From the NCBI GenBank assembly GCA_023544565.1, contig JAMJFS010000018.1, forward strand, positions 1 through 35,571: a stretch of DNA of 35,571 bases, in the 5' to 3' direction. This DNA comes from Methanosarcinaceae archaeon (lineage in GTDB: Archaea > Halobacteriota > Methanosarcinia > Methanosarcinales > Methanosarcinaceae). Under the pieces are notes generated by a model that was not told the origin of the DNA, did not search any database, and saw only the letters and a program-made list of their open reading frames with translations. Position 1 is the stretch's first letter; the number at the start of each line of letters is the position of its first letter. Positions 1 to 6,868 of the stretch are shown here, piece after piece. A program made the position numbers and the translations under genes.

Positions 1-2
1 AC

Positions 3-50
3 ATCCCTGACAGCATGTTCGAACTACCGCAAGGCGTCACGATGTCGTAA
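3..50 (+). CDS. C-terminal end of an unidentified gene entering the window
   Basis: An open frame runs in from the left edge and stops with TAA at 48-50. It reads IPDSMFELPQGVTMS. Only 15 residues are visible, too few to name a family. The ending resembles the last strand of some lipoprotein-sorting (LolA-like) domains, but that is a weak impression. Both other frames on this strand lack comparable sense, and a T-rich stretch follows. It could equally be chance. Confidence 0.3.
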   Translation: MPDSMFELPQGVTMS

Positions 51-563
51 ATTCTTTGTAAGGTTGGTATACTAAGGATTGGCGAAAGAAGTGGAAGTAG
101 GGGTTCAATCATGCCCCCATCATCCAATCCCCGGCAAGTTTTCCAATCGACCTTTTCCATTATGAATGAAACCTTTAGTGTTGATAATTGACAATTCTGT
201 TTTCATAACAAAAGCAGAAGGGGGTTTGCTGCTCACAATTGATGACTACATGTAAGTTTGTAGTGATACAAACATGGATGTGAGTTTTCGCACCCACCTC
301 ATATTTGAGAACAATCTCATAATTGGGATCAAGGTTGACAAAATGCCGGTTATAGGGTCTTTAAAGAAACTCGTCCTTCTCGCCTTCACTCCACCCGTGT
401 GCCGGTCCTGATCTGCTCCGCCCGGCCTTTTGCAATTTATGAAGCAGGAAGTTCCATTTTCGTCGCATATCGACAGGGGGGACAGTTCACACAATGGCGG
501 CAACAGATTATATATAATGAAATTGAATGTTAATTATTAATACAAGTCTTATAAATGTCGATA
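51..563. other. Intergenic region, no convincing gene
   Basis: This spacer lies between the partial plus-strand frame and the 3' end of fwdD. An open frame on the minus strand (246-503, 85 codons) is Arg/Cys/Met rich with no recognisable motif. A plus-strand frame at 274-411 (45 codons, starting MDVSFRTHLIF) looks somewhat more protein-like, but it has no ribosome site and ends abruptly; it could be a relic. A TATA-like tatatataatg occurs near 510-520. Nothing here is firmly supported. Confidence 0.35.
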
Positions 564-962
564 TTAAAAATCATCAATTGCAGTAATACTCTCGCCCTTC
601 GCACTTGACACTGTGGCTTCGATATTCTTGTATCGTGGCACTCCGCTGCCGCCTGTGTCAGCATCTACAAGTGCATTGGACCAGGGGCTGTTGGGCATGT
701 ATGCAATCCCTGAATGTGAGTCGTAACCTGAAATCTCTACCCTAACAATCACTTTTCCACTATCGTTCTTAACAACAACTGTACCCCCTACCTTTACATC
801 CAGTTTCTTGATATCCGCAGCATCCATCTTGATCACAGCCGAGAGTTTGAGATATTCTTCACTAAATCGCCCCTCTTCCATAACTGCACTCTGAAAGATG
901 TCTCTGTAGGTAACAATCGTGATTTTTTGTTCAGGTGTAGCAAGGAATTCTCCAAATCCCAT
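564..962 (-). CDS. fwdD: Formylmethanofuran dehydrogenase subunit D
   Basis: A 132-residue molybdopterin-dinucleotide-binding subunit of formylmethanofuran dehydrogenase, the cytoplasmic enzyme that interconverts CO2 and formylmethanofuran. The whole chain is the double-psi barrel that forms the C-terminal domain in single-chain Mo/W oxidoreductases: an early ITIVTYRDIFQ strand, then KLSAVIKMDAADIKKLDV with VGGTVVVKND, and a C-terminal SGIAYMPNSPWSNALV segment typical of FwdD/FmdD cofactor contacts. Length is normal for the family. Its ATG shares one base with the fwdB stop (TAATG), so the two are translationally coupled, as expected for subunits of one active site. Nothing in the chain tells tungsten (fwd) from molybdenum (fmd) type. 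Confidence 0.93.
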   Translation of the reverse strand: MGFGEFLATPEQKITIVTYRDIFQSAVMEEGRFSEEYLKLSAVIKMDAADIKKLDVKVGGTVVVKNDSGKVIVRVEISGYDSHSGIAYMPNSPWSNALVDADTGGSGVPRYKNIEATVSSAKGESITAIDDF

Positions 963-2248
963 TATAATGCCTCCATGATCCGGATAAGTATCTCTTCATC
1001 CGAAGGACGGTTTGATCCAACTTGAATGATGGGCTCAAACTTCACTTCCTCGCCATCCATGCGGATCGCACTTCCGCCACATTCAACACCGCTGAGGGCG
1101 GAAGGTATTGTTACTTTTACCTTTCTGGATGTAAATGTCTCACATGGGTCGATCGTAATGACCGGTATATCCAGAAGATGTTTTGCAACAGTAAGCGGCA
1201 GGCTTGATAATGGGTCATTTCCAATTACCAGTGCGGCATCTACGGTTTTGTTGTTAAGTGATTCTATAATTGAGAACTCTGCACCGTGTTGAACATCTAT
1301 GTTGTTTCCTTTTTCGAACTTGACACGGTTGAGATATCCTGTTTTATTGAACAGATTTTGGTTGAACCCTCGCATATTATAATGTCCAACCATTGGAATA
1401 AGATGGAAGTTGGATACTTCATTCAACTTATCCATTAATCTCACCACAGGCTCTATGTCATCAAGGGAATAAATAAGTCCAAGACCTACAAAAATAGTGC
1501 CGAATTTGGCTTTCTTCAGGATATTTGCAAGTTCGAGTATCCGTTTGGTATCAAACTCAAACGACACTTTAGGGACCTTGCCGGACAGTGCATCGATAAG
1601 TGCATCAATGAACTCCGCATCCATTCGCAATGGGATCTGGTATGACTTATCTCCACTGATCTTTGCAGTATGGGATTTCCTGATATCGATCGTTATCATT
1701 GTGCGGTCTTCTTCCCAGCCGCGTTGTCTCTCCTGACCACGTGGGAAGTATGAGAATTTGGAAAGGTGCCGTGGATGTGAATTCGAAGGGTCTGCGCCCC
1801 AGTAGACGATAACATCTGCCCTGTTGCGTACATCGTCCAGAGTGCAGGATCTTATCCTGTTATTAAAAATGGCTTCAATTGTAGGTCCCTGGCAGAATGA
1901 TGATGTATCATCCAATACTGCACCAATCTGTTTTGCAAGTTCAATCGCTTTTATTTGTGCGCCGTCGGTTGAATTGCCAAGTCCAAATATCAAAGGTGAT
2001 TTTGCATTTTTTAATATGTTTGCCGCTTCAGCGATTGCAACATCAATATCGACTTGTTGTCCATCAACTGTGGGTGACATCGGCTCGTTGCATCCTTTCA
2101 TACGTGAAACACCCTTGCGACATGCCGTTTTAACTTCGGTTATCTTTTTATTGTCAGTTATAACTTCAATATCATCACAAAGCAGTGCGCATCCGGTGCA
2201 TACGTGGTAGTTTTCGTTCAATAAGATCACCATAGATTGACGTTTCAT
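962..2248 (-). CDS. fwdB: Formylmethanofuran dehydrogenase subunit B (catalytic, bis-MGD)
   Basis: A 428-residue catalytic subunit of formylmethanofuran dehydrogenase, which reduces CO2 to formate with ferredoxin-level electrons, or the reverse, before formyl transfer to methanofuran. The N-terminal 4Fe-4S site is complete: C17, C20, C24 and C43. The metal ligand is cysteine, C119 in SSFCQGPTIE, the position that is Cys or Sec in FwdB/FmdB, so this is the Cys form. Downstream segments such as VIYWGADPSNSHPRH and VIGNDPLSSLP are typical of bis-MGD enzymes. Length is normal. The start MKRQSM is used; a second Met at residue 6 is possible. The gene follows a small Fe-S protein by 80 bases and precedes fwdD by overlap. 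The FwdA, FwdC and FwdF-type genes are not in this operon. Confidence 0.95.
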   Translation of the reverse strand: MKRQSMVILLNENYHVCTGCALLCDDIEVITDNKKITEVKTACRKGVSRMKGCNEPMSPTVDGQQVDIDVAIAEAANILKNAKSPLIFGLGNSTDGAQIKAIELAKQIGAVLDDTSSFCQGPTIEAIFNNRIRSCTLDDVRNRADVIVYWGADPSNSHPRHLSKFSYFPRGQERQRGWEEDRTMITIDIRKSHTAKISGDKSYQIPLRMDAEFIDALIDALSGKVPKVSFEFDTKRILELANILKKAKFGTIFVGLGLIYSLDDIEPVVRLMDKLNEVSNFHLIPMVGHYNMRGFNQNLFNKTGYLNRVKFEKGNNIDVQHGAEFSIIESLNNKTVDAALVIGNDPLSSLPLTVAKHLLDIPVITIDPCETFTSRKVKVTIPSALSGVECGGSAIRMDGEEVKFEPIIQVGSNRPSDEEILIRIMEAL

Positions 2249-2336
2249 ACAATATATTTCTCAAAGTAGATCAGATTAATTCCACCTGTTCATACAATAT
2301 CATACAATTTCATACAATTTCATGTACCTCATACAA
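2246..2336. repeat. Phased TCATACA repeats in the leader between the Fe-S gene and fwdB
   Basis: TCATACA occurs at 2290, 2300 and 2310, exactly one helical turn apart, again at 2329 over the stop of the upstream gene, and at 2246 over the fwdB start codon. Read on the minus strand each is TGTATGA, so each copy carries an ATG and creates very short frames ahead of fwdB, for example a 10-codon frame beginning MRYMK and ending at a TGA. The array could be a binding site, or could tune fwdB translation. The same heptamer forms the operator half-sites at 31742-31769. Confidence 0.5.
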
Positions 2337-2787
2337 ACTCGATAGCCTCTGTCGGACATGTCACAATACACCCATTACATAGGATCTTATCCTTTCCAAA
2401 ACGGCGGCATTCTTGTACATTCGATGTCCTTACGATTCCATCTTTAACACGTAGTATGACTTTGTCACTTGTTGGTGCTCGTCCAATGCCTGCACCATGG
2501 GGGTCATCTGCAACATTGACAGGACATGCCACAACACAGTTGCCACACCCAAAACACTTGTCTTCGTGCACGACCATTCCAGATTCTGATGCCCCTTGTG
2601 CAGGTGCGATCATATCTGACAATTTGTCATAGTTTGATTTGAATTTATCCTCTTTAAGAGGGGGGCAATCATCAACTGTCAATTCACGTGATAAAAGTGA
2701 GACTGCAAATGCCATGCAAGTTGATTTTCCACATTCCTTGCAATTGGTCTTTGGAAGAAGTTGGTATATTTCCATTGCATTTGCCAT
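2329..2787 (-). CDS. Two-module Fe-S protein of the fwd operon (ACDS-type 4Fe-4S plus ferredoxin domain)
   Basis: An electron-transfer protein of 152 residues from the ATG at 2787. That start has GGTGAG close upstream, which beats the GTG three codons earlier. The N-terminal module has the pattern NCKECGKSTCMAFA followed by DCPPL, the 4Fe-4S domain found at the start of the ACDS CdhE subunit and in RnfB. The second half is ferredoxin-like: CFGCGNCVVACP, then a spaced C-x9-CNGCIVTCP, so about two further clusters. It lies directly ahead of fwdB and is probably the Fe-S partner that feeds FwdB; comparable small Fe-S genes (sometimes called fwdG) sit beside fwdBD in Methanosarcina. Partner assignment is inferred from position. 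Confidence 0.8.
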   Translation of the reverse strand: MANAMEIYQLLPKTNCKECGKSTCMAFAVSLLSRELTVDDCPPLKEDKFKSNYDKLSDMIAPAQGASESGMVVHEDKCFGCGNCVVACPVNVADDPHGAGIGRAPTSDKVILRVKDGIVRTSNVQECRRFGKDKILCNGCIVTCPTEAIEFV

Positions 2788-2870
2788 TGTTCTCACCTTT
2801 CATATTATGTGCAGCACATATTAAAAATAGAAATATTTTGCTCAAACACAGTTATGTATATTTTATAAAT

Positions 2871-3149
2871 TCAACCTTGGAAGAACAGTGCACAGTGGCA
2901 CATGCCATCTTTTTCGATCTCGTCTTTGTGGTAAATACATGGACAGATTATCTTCTTGTCCTGCTCTTCATCACCGGTAACAATTCGGCATGGGCAGTAT
3001 TGCTTGCCATATTTTTCCTTATTTATGACAAGTCCGTCGATGACAATATCGTATATCTCTTTTTCAGGATTAACTTTGAATCCATTCTTTTCTGCATATT
3101 TTGAAGTCCATGCATACATTTGTTCCTTTAGTTTATCATGCTCACTCAT
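2871..3149 (-). CDS. ftrB: Ferredoxin:thioredoxin reductase catalytic (beta) subunit
   Basis: A 92-residue catalytic FTR subunit, which passes electrons one at a time from reduced ferredoxin to a thioredoxin disulfide through a 4Fe-4S centre next to a redox disulfide. The three diagnostic motifs are intact: CPCR (C52, C54), CPC (C69, C71) and CHC (C84, C86). Length and the N-terminal MYAWTSKYAEKNGF helix match archaeal FTR, which works without the variable alpha subunit of plants. It lies 20 bases downstream of the thioredoxin gene, its expected substrate, and upstream of the fwd genes on the same strand. A likely electron donor is the small ferredoxin at 3946-4137. Confidence 0.92.
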   Translation of the reverse strand: MSEHDKLKEQMYAWTSKYAEKNGFKVNPEKEIYDIVIDGLVINKEKYGKQYCPCRIVTGDEEQDKKIICPCIYHKDEIEKDGMCHCALFFQG

Positions 3150-3169
3150 ATTTTACTCCAAATTATTAG

Positions 3170-3625
3170 TTATAACTCAAATTGATCAATTTCCATTTTC
3201 AGCATTTTATCAACAGCACGCCTTAACTTTCCCTCTCCTGAATATCCTACCATAGACTTAATTTTTACCCCGTCCTTGATCAGCATAAGAGTTGGCACTC
3301 CTCTTATTTCAAAGTGTTTGGCGATTGTCGGGGCTTTATCAAGGTCAACTTTGATGAACTTAACTATCCCATCATACTCTGTAGCAAGTTTTGCAAATAT
3401 CGGATCGATCATTTTGCAAGGACCGCACCATTCGGTGTAGCAATCTACAATGACTGGCATGCCGGAATCTATAATTTCAACAAATCCGACAGTGTTTACT
3501 TTGTAAAGGTTAATGCCGATGGTTTCGATTTTTATTTTTTCATCACCAACGTCTATTGTGCCGACACTTGTTGGTTTTTTTCTGAATATTTGGCTAATAT
3601 TGTTAATAATATTCCCTGGTACCAT
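3170..3625 (-). CDS. trxA: Thioredoxin with an N-terminal extension
   Basis: A thioredoxin of 151 residues. The active site is WCGPC (C67, C70), and the cis-proline motif RGVPTLML follows near residue 112. The first 45 residues or so precede the thioredoxin fold: an amphipathic start (NIINNISQIFRKKP) followed by a short strand-rich segment. Ordinary thioredoxins are about 105-110 residues, so this is an extended form, and no signal peptide is evident. It is first of a tight operon, trx-ftrB-FeS-fwdB-fwdD, so it is probably reduced by the adjacent FTR. Targets are not shown by the sequence; being in an operon with formylmethanofuran dehydrogenase makes that enzyme a reasonable candidate. Confidence 0.93.
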   Translation of the reverse strand: MVPGNIINNISQIFRKKPTSVGTIDVGDEKIKIETIGINLYKVNTVGFVEIIDSGMPVIVDCYTEWCGPCKMIDPIFAKLATEYDGIVKFIKVDLDKAPTIAKHFEIRGVPTLMLIKDGVKIKSMVGYSGEGKLRRAVDKMLKMEIDQFEL

Positions 3626-3660
3626 GGATGTGCCTGCTTTTTGTTTAAAAAATAGTGTGA

Positions 3661-3668
3661 AATATAAA
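3661..3668 (-). promoter_or_regulatory. Predicted TATA box for the trx-ftr-fwd operon
   Basis: On the minus strand the sequence reads TTTATATT about 36-43 bases before the thioredoxin ATG. Archaeal transcription starts about 25 bases after the box, giving a short leader of roughly 10-15 bases. No other equally good box lies closer to the gene. Confidence 0.5.
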
Positions 3669-3859
3669 CATTAATTGGAACAAACAGTTATGTATCTTGC
3701 GAATGGTTTGATTTGAATCTATGAATGGGGGATTCGCAACAATAAAAACCACATAATATATAATTAAGTATCTATTTTATTTAATATATTTAATTATATG
3801 TATGTTTATATTGGCAGATATGTGCATATTTCATACATCATGCATACATCTTTGAACAA

Positions 3860-3881
3860 ATTGGAATGGATCAATTCCAAT
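3860..3881. terminator. Inverted repeat downstream of the small ferredoxin
   Basis: A perfect 8-base inverted repeat (ATTGGAAT and ATTCCAAT) surrounds a 6-base loop in the non-coding stretch 3669-3945. It is about 65 bases past the ferredoxin stop and could end that transcript. Another short pair (TTTTAT/ATAAAA) lies at about 3900-3925. The rest of the 290-base spacer is AT-rich with no gene visible. Confidence 0.4.
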
Positions 3882-3945
3882 AGATTTAATCAGAATTGAT
3901 TTTATGTAATTCCATGTAATAAAATGTGTGAATTATGCATGCGAA

Positions 3946-4137
3946 TTATGCGTGTGCTTCCTGAATTGCGCCATGTGGGCAATACTGCACACAAACATTA
4001 CAGTCTACGCACAACGATTCATTAATAACAGGTTTTTTTGATGAAAAGTCATAGGTCATTGCATTTGTAGGGCATACTCTTGCACCAACACATGTTGGGG
4101 CACCATCACATTTGTTGTAATTGAGTGTTACGGACAT
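3946..4137 (-). CDS. Small ferredoxin with an altered first cluster motif
   Basis: A ferredoxin-like protein of 63 residues starting MSVTLNYNKCDG. I chose the ATG at 4137 because GGTGAT lies just before it and the fold begins there; the open frame continues 33 codons upstream without a ribosome site. The second motif is classic, CVDCNVCVQYCP. The first reads CDGAPTCVGARVCP, that is C-x5-C-x5-CP instead of CxxCxxCxxxCP, so one usual ligand is missing. The protein may bind one 4Fe-4S cluster plus a 3Fe-4S or none at the first site. Position upstream of trx and ftrB, and divergent from hdrA, makes it a candidate donor for either. Confidence 0.8.
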   Translation of the reverse strand: MSVTLNYNKCDGAPTCVGARVCPTNAMTYDFSSKKPVINESLCVDCNVCVQYCPHGAIQEAHA

Positions 4138-4170
4138 TTTTATCACCGATGTAGTATAGTCTTTCATCGT

Positions 4171-4177
4171 ATATAAA
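4171..4177 (-). promoter_or_regulatory. Predicted TATA box for the small ferredoxin
   Basis: Minus-strand TTTATAT lies 34-40 bases before the chosen ATG at 4137. The implied start site is near 4150, leaving a leader of about 12 bases that contains the GGTGAT ribosome site. This also supports the shorter start, since a start at 4236 would lie upstream of the promoter. Confidence 0.55.
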
Positions 4178-4315
4178 CGTTGGTGTGGTCTTGACAAATG
4201 CGCGCACAACCGTTTAGAGTATACACTTTTTGCCATTACTACTACAATAGCATGACGTTTGCAGTTATCACTAAAATATCCAAAAGTATATCACTATTTA
4301 AGCGTATCAAATACT

Positions 4316-4440
4316 GCGAGAAAATCTTCGCTGGCGCTCAGATTGACTCAAACTATATAATTCTATAAATTATATACTACGAGAAAATCTTCGCTGACGC
4401 TCAGATTGACTCGAACTATATGTTTATAAAACATATTCAA
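4316..4440 (+). repeat. Two tandem copies of a 65-base hairpin-bearing repeat
   Basis: Copy A (4316-4380) and copy B (4381-4440) share a 41-base block starting GAGAAAATCTTCGCTG with two differences. Each then has an AT-rich inverted repeat whose arms differ but stay paired: TATATAATT/AATTATATA at 4354-4376 in A, and ATATGTTT/AAACATAT at 4418-4436 in B. A decayed third copy may follow at 4442-4475. Similar elements occur at 27535-27600 and, partly, at 15395-15450. Copy B contains TTTATAAAA at 4423-4431, a good TATA box for hdrA with a leader of about 65 bases. Confidence 0.65.
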
Positions 4441-4516
4441 CAAGAAAATCCCCTTGGTCGGATTTACTTGGGGTATGCAATTTTATTAATTATAACGACG
4501 AAAAGGAGTTATACAC

Positions 4517-6868
4517 ATGCGAATCGGAGTATACATCTGCCACTGCGGCTTGAACATCGCAAACGTCATAAATATCGATACCTTGCGCAAGAAAACGGAA
4601 GAACTTGCAGATGTTGCTATTGTCTCAGATATCCAGTTCATGTGTTCTGATTTCGGGCAGGACTCGATCGTTGAAGACATAAAAAAGCATGATATCGATC
4701 GTGTTGTTGTTGCTGCATGTTCTCCTCGTTTGCATGAACAGACATTTAAGAGAGTTCTTGAAAAGGCAGGATTGAATCCATATCTTCTTGAGATCGTCAA
4801 CATTCGGGAACAAGATTCCTGGGTTCACATGGATGATCCCCAGATGGCTACTCAAAAGGCATTCGATCTGACAAGAATGGGTGTTGCCAAAGCAAGATTG
4901 CTTGTGCCATTAAAGAACAAAATAATAAAGGTGAACAAAGATGTTCTTGTGATCGGCGGCGGTGTTGCAGGTATTGAGGCAGCACTAAATCTTGCAGATA
5001 GTGGGTTCCATGTTTATATGGTTGAAAAAGAACCAACTATTGGTGGCAAAATGTCACTTCTAAACGAAGTGTTTCCGACAAATGATTGTTCGATTTGTGT
5101 GCTGGCCCCCAAAATGACGGATGTGCAGAACCATCTGAACATCGAGCTTTTTACATTTTCCGAAATAACAGGTATCACTGGTTCTGTTGGTGACTTTCAG
5201 ATAAAAGGGGTAAAAAAGCCTCGATATGTTTCAGAGGATAAATGCAAAGGCTGTGTTGAAGAATGTGCACGCGTCTGCCCTGTCGAGATATCAAATCCAT
5301 TCGATTTCGGTCTTGGAAAAGCAAAAGCGATCTACATGCCAATCCCGCAGGCTGTGCCGCAGGTTGTCTGTATTGACAGCAAATATTGCGTAGGGTGCGG
5401 ACTTTGCAAACAAGCATGTCCGGCAGATGCGATTGATTATGATCAAAAGGAAGAACAGGTCTCTTTTTCGGTCGGTGCGATTATTGTAGCAACAGGATAC
5501 CAGTTATTTGATGCCACGCGCAAGGAAGAGTATGGATATGGCATCTATCCTGATGTGATCACGAATATGGAACTTGAGCGTATGCTCAATGCTTCAGGTC
5601 CAACGCGCGGAAAGGTTGTAGTTCCATCGAGTGGTGAGATCCCAAAACGTATCGCATTTATTCAGTGCGTCGGGTCGCGAGATGCGACTGTTGACAATCC
5701 ATATTGCTCGCGTGTATGTTGCATGTCCGCAATAAAGAATGCCCAATTGCTCAAGGAACGATATCCAGACACTGATATTACGATCCATTATATCGACATT
5801 CGTGCATCCGGTGAGATGTACGAGGAATATTATGAGCGAACACAATCAATGGGTATTGATTTCATTCGCGGGAAGGTTGCGGAAGTAACTGAAGACAGGC
5901 AAGGCAATCCTATGCTCAGGTTTGAGGACACTCTTGAATGTGAGATATGTGAGGAGTCGTATGACCTTGTTGTTCTTTCGACAGGGATGGAAGCAAACGA
6001 GGATGATGGCGTTTCGAGATTATTGAATCTCGCCCGTAGAACTGACCGATTCCTTTCAATTGCACACCCCAAAATGCGTCCAGTTGATTCTCATGTCAAT
6101 GGCGTTTTCATTGCAGGATGCGCATCCGGTCCAAAAGAGATACAGGTCGCGATCGCACAGGGCGGTGCGGCAGCATCCAGGGTTGTTAGACTTCTAAATA
6201 AAGGTGAACTTGAAACTGATCCATTAAGTGCGCATGTGGATTCGGATAAGTGTATCGGATGCAAAATATGCGAGGATGTGTGCAAGTTCGGCAAGATACA
6301 TGTAGTTGACAAAAAGGCTGTTGTGGATGAAATATCGTGTCGCGGATGTGGTGCTTGCAGTGCAGCCTGTCCGGAAGAAGCGATCTGTATGCGAAATTAT
6401 ACTAATGAACAGATACTTGCACAAGTACATGCGGCTTTGGAGGTCAAGGACGAGTTCCCGCTAATTGTTGCATTCCTATGTAACTGGTGTAGTTATGCCT
6501 GCGCTGACCTTGCCGGAACATCTCGTATCCAGTATCCTACAAATGTCAGGATAATCCGGACTATGTGTTCTGGAAGGATCGATCCAAGTTTTGTTCTTTC
6601 AGCACTTAAAGAGGGTGCTGATGGTGTGCTTGTTGCAGGGTGCCGACTTGGTGAGTGCCATTATTTACATGGGAATTACAATGCCAAGCACAGAATGCAT
6701 GCTCTTGAAGGGGTGCTAGAAGACATTGGGCTTAGTCCAAAACGCCTAAAGGTCGAATGGATATCTGCAGCAGAAGGCGAGAGATTTGCTAAGTCGATCG
6801 AAAGTTTTGTTGATGATTTAAAAGAACTGGGTCCGATCGGATCTGAGATTTTGGAGAATTCCAGATGA
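4517..6868 (+). CDS. hdrA: Heterodisulfide reductase subunit A fused to MvhD (HdrA-MvhD)
   Basis: A 783-residue flavin and Fe-S protein at the heart of flavin-based electron bifurcation, linking CoM-S-S-CoB reduction to ferredoxin. The FAD fold is at VLVIGGGVAGIEAAL (143-157). The HdrA-type cysteine segments include CSICVLAPKM (191-200), CKGCVEECARVCP (243-255), CVGCGLCKQACP (291-302) and CVGSRD with YCSRVCC (384-402). A C-terminal pair of ferredoxin motifs follows at 579-589 and 608-619. Residues about 648-775 form an MvhD domain: CNWCSYAC (655-662), MCSGRID (684) and GCRLGEC (709-714). This fused arrangement is known from Methanosarcina HdrA proteins. Ribosome site AAGGAG precedes the ATG. 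HdrB and HdrC are not in the window, so they must be encoded elsewhere. Confidence 0.95.
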   Translation: MRIGVYICHCGLNIANVINIDTLRKKTEELADVAIVSDIQFMCSDFGQDSIVEDIKKHDIDRVVVAACSPRLHEQTFKRVLEKAGLNPYLLEIVNIREQDSWVHMDDPQMATQKAFDLTRMGVAKARLLVPLKNKIIKVNKDVLVIGGGVAGIEAALNLADSGFHVYMVEKEPTIGGKMSLLNEVFPTNDCSICVLAPKMTDVQNHLNIELFTFSEITGITGSVGDFQIKGVKKPRYVSEDKCKGCVEECARVCPVEISNPFDFGLGKAKAIYMPIPQAVPQVVCIDSKYCVGCGLCKQACPADAIDYDQKEEQVSFSVGAIIVATGYQLFDATRKEEYGYGIYPDVITNMELERMLNASGPTRGKVVVPSSGEIPKRIAFIQCVGSRDATVDNPYCSRVCCMSAIKNAQLLKERYPDTDITIHYIDIRASGEMYEEYYERTQSMGIDFIRGKVAEVTEDRQGNPMLRFEDTLECEICEESYDLVVLSTGMEANEDDGVSRLLNLARRTDRFLSIAHPKMRPVDSHVNGVFIAGCASGPKEIQVAIAQGGAAASRVVRLLNKGELETDPLSAHVDSDKCIGCKICEDVCKFGKIHVVDKKAVVDEISCRGCGACSAACPEEAICMRNYTNEQILAQVHAALEVKDEFPLIVAFLCNWCSYACADLAGTSRIQYPTNVRIIRTMCSGRIDPSFVLSALKEGADGVLVAGCRLGECHYLHGNYNAKHRMHALEGVLEDIGLSPKRLKVEWISAAEGERFAKSIESFVDDLKELGPIGSEILENSR

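Noticed and set aside
246-503. 85-codon minus-strand frame upstream of fwdD's 3' end
   Set aside because: No ribosome site, no recognisable motif, odd composition; likely chance in a spacer.
962-2248. Selenocysteine in FwdB
   Set aside because: The metal-ligand position is an ordinary Cys codon (C119), and no in-frame TGA interrupts fwdB.
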